This document shows positions 55,549 through 64,000 of a DNA stretch of 64,000 nt, one piece after another. A model generated the notes under the pieces. That model saw only the letters and a list, made by a program, of their open reading frames with translations, was not told the origin of the DNA and searched no databases. The stretch is from Monodelphis domestica (lineage: Eukaryota > Chordata > Mammalia > Didelphimorphia > Didelphidae), in NCBI RefSeq assembly GCF_027887165.1, contig NC_077228.1:110626086-110690085 (forward strand), read 5' to 3'. The translations under genes were made by a program, and so were the position numbers. Within the stretch, counting starts at the first letter, position 1, and every line of letters begins with the position of its first letter.

Positions 55549-58500
55549 CTGGGAAAGAGATATGGAGAGATGGGTCATATTATGGTTCTAACCCAAATAT
55601 TACCTAGCCCTCTTGAGGCTCCAGGCCCCCTGGAAAAGGAGAGGGACCAGGAAGGAACTCTTTCTGAATGCCTGCGAAGTGATAAAAAGCAGAAAACTTC
55701 TCGTTTTGTTGATAAAGAGACCAAGACCCAGAGATTTTATGTAATCTAGCTTTTAGTGGATTAAAAGCAGAATTGATATTAGATCTTAAGAATTGTGATT
55801 CTCTGCTCTCCAACTCCAGAGTTTTATTTTGGGGTTTTGGTTTTATAAGAGTGGGGTCTTATAACAGTGATCAATATGGAAGTGTTTTGCACAATAATAA
55901 CAATTAAATTAAATTAAAAAAAGAATTGTGATTCCCTGGACTCTTTCAATTCAACTAGACTCTTAAAATAAATAAGATGCTTTATGAGGACATGGACTAG
56001 TTTTTGTTCATTTTTTCTGTTCCTTATAGTGATTAGCACATATAGGAAGATTAATTATATATAAAACGATTCATCTTTCTGAATATTACTGACTTTAGGG
56101 AAAAAAATAGATTTAGATCTAGAAGGAGTAAATTACCTAAGATAACTCAGTGACTAATCTATGATTTGAACTCAGGTTTTCTGCCCCCAAATTCAATGTC
56201 TTTCACTGTACCACAGTATTCAATAAATGCTTGCTAAATGAATGCATCACTAAATGATTTCCTTTCCAAGAGAATTTGGTGTCCATGCTAGAAAATGCTG
56301 AAAGGGGGAAGATCGTGGGACAAAGGGCAGTTAGCTGGGCTATACAGGTTTGCTTTTATAAGATATTATGCTCTCTTATTTCAAAATGAGGGTAGGGAGG
56401 TCAAGGGAAATACTCCTCATCATCCTCTGGACCCATCTTGCTCCACTCACCTGTTGAAGCCCTGTGGCTGTAAAATGACAGGGTTAAATCGATAGAGGCC
56501 TGTGGAGATGTTAGCAAAGTGTCGGACATCAGTGTTGCCAATACAAGTTGCTGGGGAAGAGAGATAAAAGGGATAGGAGTCATGGCAAAGAAAGTCCTGC
56601 CAGAAATTCTTAGGAACCTGTAATCACTCTCCCACTCTTATTTCTATGTTTCTCTCATATAATTTCTCTCCAAATAGAGATTCTTAACTTTGGGGACTGT
56701 GAATCTATTTAAAAAATATATATATAGAGAGAGGAGCAGCTCTGTGGTTCAGTGGATAGAGATAGGTGGTCCTGGGTTCAAATGTGACCTCAGATACTTC
56801 TTAGCTGTGTGACCCTGGGCAAGTCACTTAACCCCCATTCCTAGCCCTTACCACTCTTCTGCCTTGGAACCAAAACATGGTATTGATGCTAATATGGAAG
56901 GTAAGGGTTTCAAATAAAAAACACCCTATATAAATGCTAGCTAATTATTCTGATTAAGACTGTGATCCAAGATGTACATATATATGTGTGTGTGTATGTA
57001 TATATCTGTGTATATAAATATGTATAATATCATACATAAATATATAACATCTTTTCTTTCTCTAAATAACTATTTCAACACTGGTTTTTCTTTGCAATCC
57101 TCTCTAATTTATTTTATGCATTTAAAAAAGTATTCTGAGAAAGTTCCTAGGTTTTACCAGACTGCCAAAAGGATACATCATACCAAAAAGGTTAAGAATT
57201 TCTGCTCTGAGCCAAAGGGAACAACTTGCAATGCTTTGTGCCACCTTCTGTGCCCCCCCCACTCTATTCCGTGTTTCTTCTTGCACCTTTCCTCTTCCCT
57301 ATATCTAGACTCAACCCATTGCAACTTCTCAGCTACTGAATTCTTTTCCATCCTTTAAAGCCCAACAGAAATAGCACCTCATTAAGGGATCCCCTAGGAA
57401 GTAATGATCTCTTTCCCCTCACAACCCACAAAGTACCTTGTTCACATATCTCCCATGCATTTATGTGCATTATAAATTATGATTATCTCTAGTTACTTGA
57501 CTATAAGCTCCATGAGGGCTGGGACCTTGTTGCATCTAAACTTGGTATCTCTCAAGGCTTAGGCACGGTGCCCTCTATGTAGCTACTATTTAATATGTGT
57601 TTCATCAGATAGAATTGAATTAACTATTAAAGTCTCCGTAAGATCATTAAAAAAAGAGTCTAGCTGATAGTGGATAGTGGATAGAGTGCTGGCCTGGAGT
57701 TAAATTCAAATCTAGCCTCAGATAGCTGTGTGACCCTGGAAGATCACGTAACCTCTATCTGTCTCAATTTCCTTATCTGTAAAACGTGGATAATAACCGT
57801 ACCTTCTCCCGCAGTTGTGAAGATCAAAGTGTAAAGTGCCTTGCAAACCTTAAAAATCTAACTTTTAAAAAGTCACCTTTAAGGTTATGTAAACACTATT
57901 ATAAATTAGCAAACATATGGTCAAAGGATATGAATAGGCAGTTTTCAGATGAAAAAATCAAAGCTATCAATAATCATATGAAAAAATGTTCTAAATCCCT
58001 CCTAATTAGAGAAATGAAAATTAAAGCAACTCTGATGTTCCACTTCATACCTAGCAGATTGGTCAGAATGACAGAAAGGAAAATAATAAATGTTGGGGGG
58101 AATGGGGCAAAGTCAGGACATTAATGCATTGCTGGTGGAGTTGTGAATTGATCCAACCATTCTGGAGGGCAATTTGGAACTGTGCCCAAAGGGTGATAAA
58201 AGACTGTCTGCCCTTTGATCCAGCCATAGCACTGCTGGGTTTGTACCCCAAAGAGATGGGAAAGGACCTGTTTGTACAAAAATATCTATAGCTGCTCTCT
58301 TTGTGGCAGCAAAGAATTGCAAACTAAAGGGATGTTCTTCAATTGGGGAATGGCTGAACAAATTTTGTTATATGATAGTGATGGAATACTATTGTGCTAT
58401 AAGGAGTAATGAACAGGATGATTTCAGAAAGAGCTGGAAAGACCTACTTGAACTGATGCAGAGTAAAATGAACAGAACCAAGAGAACATTGTACACTGTA

Positions 58501-60631
58501 ATAGCAATATTGTGGAATGATCAGTTGTGATAGACTTTGCTACTAACAACAATGCAATAATCCAGGACAATTCTGAGGGATTTATGAAAAAGAATGCTAT
58601 CCACCTCCAAAGAAAGAACTGATGGAGTAGAATTGAAGGTGAAAACAAGATTTATCACGTGTTCATTTAGCTATATGATTTGGGGCTTTGGTTTTATAAG
58701 ATTATTCACTTACAAAAATGAATAATATGGAAATAGAAAAGAATAAAATTAGCAAATACAGTGTGCTATTCCTTAACCCCTAACTCTAAAATTTAATTCC
58801 TATTTACTACATTTGAGGAAAAGCTAAATAGGCTTTATCTCCTGAAATGTTGAGAGTGGAGGGGGAAGAAAGGAGGGATGCTAATCTATTGACTATCAGA
58901 TTTAGAATAGATGATCCACTGACCATCTCAGCTGCAGTAATTTGTGTAGCCCTTCCCTCAAAAATCTCTCCCCCCAGAATTCTTTTTGAAGAACACTATT
59001 ACTGAGAATTGTGAAATCAACCCAGAAAGGGGATGGGGAATTTCCTGGTAGTCTCATTCTTGGCATCCATTTTGTATATAAATGTTGTATTTTCCCATAT
59101 TTTTAGAGGACTCATGATTTCATTAACATAGGGAACTCCCAGTGGGGAGATTCTCTTTATTATTGTAAAATCTCACACATTTGGCAACCACATTTTTTTT
59201 TGTTTATAATTAAAACAATTTAATCATGAACTATTTTCAAAAGTAAATGAAATAGGGGTGCAGAAAGGTGGCTCAATGGATAGAGAGGCAAGGCTAGAGA
59301 CCCAAAGTTCCAGGTTCAAATCTGACCTCAGATAACCACATTTCTTAGAAGGTTGCCTGGGAGTGAAGAGAGATTAAGTGACTTGCCAGGTTCATAAAGT
59401 AAACCAAATGTGTCAGAGGTGAGTCTTGAACCTATGCTTTTCTGCCTCTGAAGCATGCTTTTAATCCACATATATGAAATGCTTTCAAGTCTTCCTAGTG
59501 CTTGATATATCATAAAAACCCAGTAAGGGTAATAGTATTAATTCTCATCTTCATTTTACAGATGAGGAAACTGAAGCCTGGAAAGTTTAAGTGATTTGCC
59601 CATGATCATGTAAATAATATTGGATATGAAATTTATAGTAGCCTATATTAAATTTTTTTTCCATTAAAATTATTTTGGATTTAGAGCCAGGCCCAGAGAT
59701 GGAAGATTTGGGTTCAAATCTGACCTCAGATATTTCTTAGCTGTGTCACCCTGGGCAAGTCATTTAACCCCTATTGCCTACCTCTTAGTGCTTTTCTGCC
59801 TTGGAACCAATACATGGTATTGATTCTAAAATGGAAGGTAAGGGTTTTTTAAAAAGAATGATGTTTTATGTCCTTCTCTACAAGCTCCACGGCGGCAGGG
59901 AGCAGATCTGATTTAGCACCAAGTCTGATGCTCTGAACATAGTAGGTGCTTTCTGAAGAAGTCCTGCCTACAAGCTAATGGCACTTTGTTACTCTAGTAT
60001 CTTTGCTATGAGTCAAAGGAGGAAGAAGATAGAAACTTAGGAAGGAATGGTGGGTTTTGGTCAATGTATTGAGGTAGGCTGGGCAGGCTTCTTGCTGGCT
60101 ACAGAATTCCAAACCTAGTTCCATGATTCATCTAGCTAGTTCTTAACCTTGAAGAGACTGATGCTCAGGTGGAGCAAGAACTGCTCCCTCATGTGAGCAA
60201 AAGCAGTTCTCCCCCTTCTCCCATCTCCAGAATGGCTGGTGGGATTATTGTTTCTGTCTCTTTCCTGTTTGCTTTCTTCCTTCCACTCTGATAGGAGAAA
60301 AGTTATAGTTAAAAGATCCAGCTGGGCAGGGGAGGAAGGGAGGAAGGCAGCCAGCTGTTTCCAGGCGTGAACAGCTGGAGTGAGGGTGAGGGGAAAGGGA
60401 AGTCAGATAGGAAACCATTCCTGGCCACCTTGCCAAATGGTCACTCCTTGTAAAGTCATTACCTGGGACAACAGCAGTGACTTCTGGGAAGACATCTTTT
60501 ATGGTCCTTCTGAGGAGCTGGTAGCCAAAAGCATCACTGTCATAGGGACTCATGGGGAGGGGGTTAAAGACAGAGAGCACTTGATACTGGACTCGGTCAT
60601 CAGCCACAATATTCTGGATAATCTCCAGCAC
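55419..60631 (-). CDS. PM20D1: PM20D1, last three coding exons (5' part missing)
   Basis: PM20D1 is a secreted M20-family metalloenzyme that reversibly condenses fatty acids with amino acids to N-acyl amino acids. Minus-strand exons are 60631-60463, 56550-56451 and 55548-55419. They join in frame to 132 codons plus TGA and match the C-terminal quarter of the roughly 500-residue human protein. Visible landmarks are VLEIIQNIVADDRVQYQVLS, GYQLLRRTIKDVFPEV, the IGNTDVRHF turn, and FHGLNEKIS. By alignment with aminoacylase-1, the His in FHGLNEKIS should be the last zinc ligand. Earlier exons (signal peptide and the other metal ligands) are not found up to 64000. Its tail-to-head position relative to SLC41A1 matches human. 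Confidence 0.95.
55788..55934 (+). mobile_element. 5'-truncated L1 tail with a perfect 14-bp target-site duplication
   Basis: AAGAATTGTGATTC occurs at 55788-55801 and 55921-55934. The 119-bp insert contains gggttttggttttataagag and an A-rich end. It lies in the last PM20D1 intron. Confidence 0.85.
56451..56550 (-). CDS. PM20D1: PM20D1 penultimate coding exon
   Basis: This exon has 100 nt with codons split at both ends. The acceptor is ctcttccccag and the donor is AACAG|gtgagt. It encodes (A)TCIGNTDVRHFANISTGLY and RFNPVILQPQGFN. The GNTD-x-R turn is conserved across M20 enzymes. This copy has RHF, as in yeast carboxypeptidase S-type proteins, where human PM20D1 has RFF. Confidence 0.95.
56733..56925 (+). 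repeat. Class 1 tRNA-headed SINE
   Basis: Includes ctgggttcaaatgtgacctc, tgtgaccctgggcaagtcac and tggaaggtaagggtttcaaa. Confidence 0.9.
57230..57620 (+). repeat. L2-type LINE 3' end
   Basis: Includes ctataagctccatgagggct and tcaaggcttaggcacggtgc. Confidence 0.65.
57657..57862 (+). repeat. MIR/THER SINE
   Basis: Includes ggatagagtgctggcctgga, agctgtgtgaccctggaaga and aatttccttatctgtaaaac. Confidence 0.75.
57865..58745 (+). pseudogene. L1 ORF2 C-terminus and 3' UTR
   Basis: Plus-strand translation gives SKDMNRQFSDEKIKAINNHM and KKCSKSLLIREMKIKATLMF, and later an L1-like PFWRAIWNCAQRVI stretch, then a 3' UTR (caatgcaataatccaggaca, tggttttataagattattca). It is decayed and lies in a PM20D1 intron. 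Confidence 0.8.
59254..59465. repeat. Two SINE pieces in inverted order
   Basis: A plus-strand tRNA head (59254-59335, with ccaggttcaaatctgacctc) is followed by a minus-strand SINE body (59340-59465, with agattaagtgacttgccagg). This suggests an insertion into, or rearrangement of, a SINE. Confidence 0.6.
59500..59620 (-). repeat. MIR fragment
   Basis: Includes cattttacagatgaggaaac tgaagcctgg and gtgatttgcccatgatcatg. Confidence 0.65.
59680..59860 (+). repeat. Class 1 SINE, 5' truncated
   Basis: Includes tttgggttcaaatctgacct, ccttggaaccaatacatggt and aatggaaggtaagggttttt. Confidence 0.85.
60463..60631 (-). CDS. PM20D1: PM20D1 antepenultimate coding exon
   Basis: This exon has 169 nt, beginning in phase 0 after ...ccttcaaaag and ending VVPG-split at CCCAG|gtaatg. 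It encodes VLEIIQNIVADDRVQYQVLS, VFNPLPMSPYDSDAFGYQLL and RRTIKDVFPEVTAVVP. Human has VLELTKNIVADNRVQFHVLS in the same place (from memory). The acceptor's pyrimidine tract is modest. Confidence 0.95.
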
Positions 60632-60739
60632 CTTTTGAAGGAAACATAATGGAATTAGGGTTCCCACTCAAGGACTCTGGAATCCAAACAATTTTGTTTT
60701 TTTTAGCTGCTGAAAGACGGAGTCAATTATTCAATCAGT

Positions 60740-60993
60740 AACCATTTACTTTATTTATTTTATTTTATTTATTTTATTTTATTGTAAACCCTCACCTTCC
60801 ATCTTGGAATCAATACTGTGTATTGGCTCCAAGGCAGAAGAGTGGTAAGGACTAGGCAATGGGGGTCAAGTGACTTACCCAGGGTCACACAGCTAGGAAG
60901 TGTCTGAGACCAGATTTGAACCTAGGACTTCTCGTCTCTAGGACTGGCTCTCAATCCACTGAGCTACCCAGCTGCCCCCAACCACTTACTTTA
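60740..60993 (-). repeat. Class 1 SINE with a 14-bp target-site duplication
   Basis: AACCATTTACTTTA (60740-60753) and AACCACTTACTTTA (60980-60993) flank a minus-strand class 1 SINE, with a TTTAT-repeat tail at about 60753-60785. It lies 110 bp upstream (transcript sense) of a PM20D1 exon. Confidence 0.88.
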
Positions 60994-60994
60994 A

Positions 60995-61480
60995 AAACAT
61001 ATTTTTGAAGTGTCTACTCTGTACCAGGCACTTTGGTAGGCCCCGGAGGTACAAAGACAAAAAATGAAATGGACAAAGATCTTACATTCTAACAGAATTG
61101 GGAGTCCCTGGGAGGTAGGTACCAAAGATGAATAGGGATTCAGTTTCAGTATGTCTCAACAGATGCCCATTATATGATGGTTACTGTGCTAAGAGCTGGG
61201 GGAGAGAGAGCCAAAAGACAGTCTTTCTCTTCAAGGCACTCAGGCTAATGGAGAAGACAATTCACAAACAACTATATACAAACGAGAAACACAGGATAAA
61301 CTAGAAATAATCAACTGAGAGAAGGTATGAGCATTCTGGTGGGATTTGAACTGGGGCTTGAAGGAAGCTAGGAGAGCCAAGAGGCAGAGATGAGGAGGGA
61401 ATGAATTCCAGGAATGGCAGGGCAGCCAGTGAAAATACCCCAAATAACACCAGCTGATTAGTTCCAAGGGATGGACAAAT
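60995..61480 (+). repeat. Old interspersed repeat, family unresolved
   Basis: Includes tactctgtaccaggcacttt, gaagacaattcacaaacaac, gggatttgaactggggcttg and atgaggagggaatgaattcc. It is related to 41870-42750. Confidence 0.5.
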
Positions 61481-61547
61481 GATTAGGTAATTATGGGTCA
61501 CAATCTCAGCAATAAGGACTAGAACTTGATGGGTTTAAGCGAGATGC

Positions 61548-61768
61548 AAGAAATAACTTTCTAGGGGCAGCTGGGTAGCTCAGTGGATTGAGATCTAGGC
61601 CTAGGTCCTGGGTTCAAATCTGACCTCAGACACTTCCCAGCTGTGTGACCCTGGGCAAGTCACTTAATCCCCATTGCCTAGCCCTTACCATTCTTCTGCC
61701 TTGGAACCAATACACACTATAGATTCCAAGACAGAAGGTAAGGGTTTAAAAAAAAGAAATAACTTTCT
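61548..61768 (+). repeat. Class 1 SINE with a perfect 15-bp target-site duplication
   Basis: AAGAAATAACTTTCT occurs at 61548-61562 and 61754-61768. The SINE (61563-61753) is one of the least-diverged class 1 copies here, with intact A-box and B-box regions. Confidence 0.93.
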
Positions 61769-62044
61769 CACATATTTACCATTAGGTGTAAGACTTGGCA
61801 GGTGAACTGACCGATTTCCAGAACCCTACTTTCATGATCACTAGAGAACAGGGAAATGGGAATCCAGGCAGCTCAGAAGTATTAAGTTGGAAGGAGCCTT
61901 AGTGGTTGTCCAGTCTAACCCATAAGCAAACATAAGATCTGTGACCACCAATTGAGCTTCTGTTGGTAGCCATCCCATAATGGGGAACTCAGCACTTGCT
62001 ATGCTCACATATAGCATCTGGACATCCTTGGTTGACTGAATAAC

Positions 62045-62310
62045 AGTTAACTTTTATATAGTGCTCATTATATGCCAGGCAATGTGCTAAATGCTTTGCA
62101 ATTATGATCCCATTTGTTCTTCACAACAACTCTGAGATGGATGCTATCATCCCCACTTTGCAGATGAGGAAAATAAGGCAAACAAGGGTTAAGTGACTTG
62201 CCCAGGGTCCCACTGCTAGTAAGTAAGTAAGGAAGGCTGGATTTCAATTCAGGTCTATCCTAATGTCAGGCCCTGGGCTCTATCTACTGTGCCACTAGTT
62301 GCCCCATTGA
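62045..62310 (-). repeat. MIR/THER SINE, near full length
   Basis: Includes atgccaggcaatgtgctaaa, ccactttgcagatgaggaaa, ttaagtgacttgcccagggt and tctactgtgccactagttgc. Confidence 0.8.
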
Positions 62311-62584
62311 TCAAATAAGAAAATTTTTGTGAAGTGCTTAGCACAGTGATACTTAATAAATGTTTGCTCCTTTCCTCTTTCCTCTCCATTCCCATCCTTC
62401 ATCCACAAATCTCGTCCCCTGTGCCTGGTAACTTGAAAAATGTTGGTGCCCTGTTACTGACTCTCTCCCCTACTCTAGCCTAGTAATCTTCCTTCCTCCT
62501 TAACAGCTTCTCTTGCCCTCATTTGGTGCTAACCTGTTATCTCTAGGTCACATGAGAAGTTTTATTTTCTATAAGATGTCTAGC

Positions 62585-62700
62585 CTCCTGAGGAATTCTT
62601 AACATCTCTGAGCCTCAGTTTCCTCATCTACAAAATGAGGTTGAACCAGAAGATCTTTAGGGTCTTTTTGTCTCTTTAAATCTACCATTTTATGGTCTTG
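62585..62700 (+). repeat. MIR fragment
   Basis: Includes ctgagcctcagtttcctcat ctacaaaatgaggttg. Confidence 0.65.
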
Positions 62701-62839
62701 ACCAAAATGGGGATCCCAGTGAGCAGCTAATGGGCAGAAATTGTCAAAGCAAATTTTGGCATGATCCAAGGCAAAACTTCCTTTCAAGGGCAAGAGGGTT
62801 CCCTGTCACTGACTAGTTCCCTATCACTGATTCGAGTGA

Positions 62840-62955
62840 CAACTGTTCAATCCTTTTTCAGGCTGGGATTATTAGGGGTGTCGTAGAAGGAAATTCCTGG
62901 TCAGATAAAGGTTGGACTAGATGATATCTCAGGTCTTTTCCAGTTCAAGCATTCT
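62840..62955 (+). repeat. CR1/L3-type LINE tail
   Basis: Includes aaggttggactagatgatat ctcaggtct and a terminal gcattctgtca. Confidence 0.55.
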
Positions 62956-62959
62956 GTCA

Positions 62960-63930
62960 ATTCCAAACAGAGTTTTTGGCAGATGGGGGCAAACAGATGT
63001 TCTGATCCCTCCTGAGGGTACAAAGAAAAGCAATGAGCCAGAGATGATGGTGGAGTATGGGGAGGAGGGGGTGGAGGAGAATTTGGATGGAACATCCAGA
63101 AAAACTTCTAATGGTCTATAACCACTGGCTAAGTGGTTGGGAGTGATTGTGGCATACTCTTTTTCTGGGAGGGAGAAAGGAGAGAGTGGAGAGACTCTTA
63201 TTTCTTTGGATTGGAGGTGGGCGGTGGTGGCATTGTCTCACCTTGAGGAAGGCAGATGGACACGAGGAACTCTAAAGGACCTGTCTAGTCCATGGGTGTC
63301 TCATATTAGTGATTAAAGGATCACATAATCCCATTTCCCCTCCCTGGGGACCCCTGCTTCCTGTTTGTAACCAGCTACATATAGAACCAGGAAAATGATC
63401 TCAGCAGTCAAGGCAGGGACAGGGGAAGATGGTTCTTGTTTCTTCTCTCTGTAACTAATAGAATTTGGTTTGGGGTTATCAGAGCTTGTAACCCGAGTCA
63501 GTCATACTCTAAGGTGAGTGTGATGAGAGAAAGCTGACAGGATTTAATCCCAGGGAGTGTCTGAGAAGTGAAATCTATTGGGAAGCCCAAGGGAACTACC
63601 CTGGGAAGAGCCCAGAAGATGTTTGGGAGGATCCATATCTTATTCATCCTTTCAGGGGCTGCACTGGGACTGATACTCTTTGGCCATGGCTATGTTCCTG
63701 ATCTGAGACTGTCTCTGAGAAGGGAGGAATTACTTTACACTCAGAGGTCACCAAGATGACTTGGATTTTCTCCAGTGAGGCAGAATCTGAGAACATTATC
63801 CTAGCAACCTCCCCCGTGGAAGGCAGTTGCCCTGCCCAACTCCTGTCCCAAGTATGATTAGTAGCTGGGTCCAGGGAGATCTTCATTGAATCATCCAAAC
63901 CCAGCTGCCTTATTTCTCTAATCTCTTATC
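62960..63930. other. PM20D1 intron sequence, nothing recognised
   Basis: No further PM20D1 exon is detectable on the minus strand. A MIR-like fragment (gagctggaaaggactttaga) begins at about 63945. Confidence 0.4.
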
Positions 63931-64000
63931 CTCAAGGAGCATAAATCTAGAGCTGGAAAGGACTTTAGAGGTCATCTAGTCCAACCCCTTCTTAAGACTC

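Noticed and set aside
57786..58124. 112-codon plus-strand frame as a gene
   Set aside because: The translation matches the L1 ORF2 C-terminal region and is decayed; it starts inside a MIR.
61563..61753. Possible tRNA gene from intact A- and B-box sequence
   Set aside because: The boxes belong to the tRNA-derived head of a SINE. There is no cloverleaf with a paired acceptor stem, and the same sequence recurs throughout the window.
795..61753. Recurring similar units of 180-210 bp that might suggest an array
   Set aside because: The copies are dispersed, in both orientations, with target-site duplications, and so are SINEs. No CRISPR-like regular spacing exists.
60632..64000. Further PM20D1 exons
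   Set aside because: No minus-strand segment encodes the expected preceding region (KFNVIPPVAQATVNFRIHPG in human). It probably lies beyond the right edge.

Overview
The window is vertebrate nuclear DNA, almost certainly from a marsupial. It has intron-split genes with GT/AG junctions and is saturated with tRNA-headed SINEs, L1, L2/CR1 and MIR-type copies whose tails look metatherian. I recognise two genes, both on the minus strand. All repeat family names are tentative, since no library search was possible.

SLC41A1 (Na+/Mg2+ exchanger) occupies about 2.7-32.1 kb. Nine coding exons join in frame to 453 codons, which align with residues 1-453 of the 513-residue human protein as I remember it. 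The last coding exon (about 60 residues) and the 3' UTR lie beyond the left edge. The promoter and non-coding first exon should lie in the CpG island at about 31.4-32.1 kb. Intron 2 is about 16 kb and is full of repeats.

PM20D1 (secreted M20 peptidase-family N-fatty-acyl-amino-acid synthase/hydrolase) enters from the right. Only its last three coding exons (60463-60631, 56451-56550, 55419-55548) are present. The only canonical poly(A) signal I find lies beyond a 0.55 kb GA/CT tract, at 54302-54311. SLC41A1 and PM20D1 are also neighbours in the same orientation in human 1q32.1 (PARK16 interval), so the arrangement looks conserved.

The stretch at 32.1-54.3 kb is intergenic: L1 fragments (39.8-40.4, 43.3-49.3 and 52-53 kb), two dinucleotide microsatellites, L2 tails and an unnamed old repeat (41.9-42.75 kb). 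Two SINE classes recur. Class 1 ends in the block related to 'ccttggaaccaatac...gaaggtaagggtt'. Class 2 ends in 'gccaagaaaaccccaaa...gagtc', like the 3' end of RTE elements. Several copies carry 11-15 bp target-site duplications. I found no CRISPR array, stand-alone tRNA or rRNA gene, viral gene, or previously undescribed protein system. The points most worth checking are structural: an internally deleted L1, nested insertions with exact duplications, the higher-order GA tract in the predicted PM20D1 3' UTR, and a GATA/E-box cluster in SLC41A1 intron 2.
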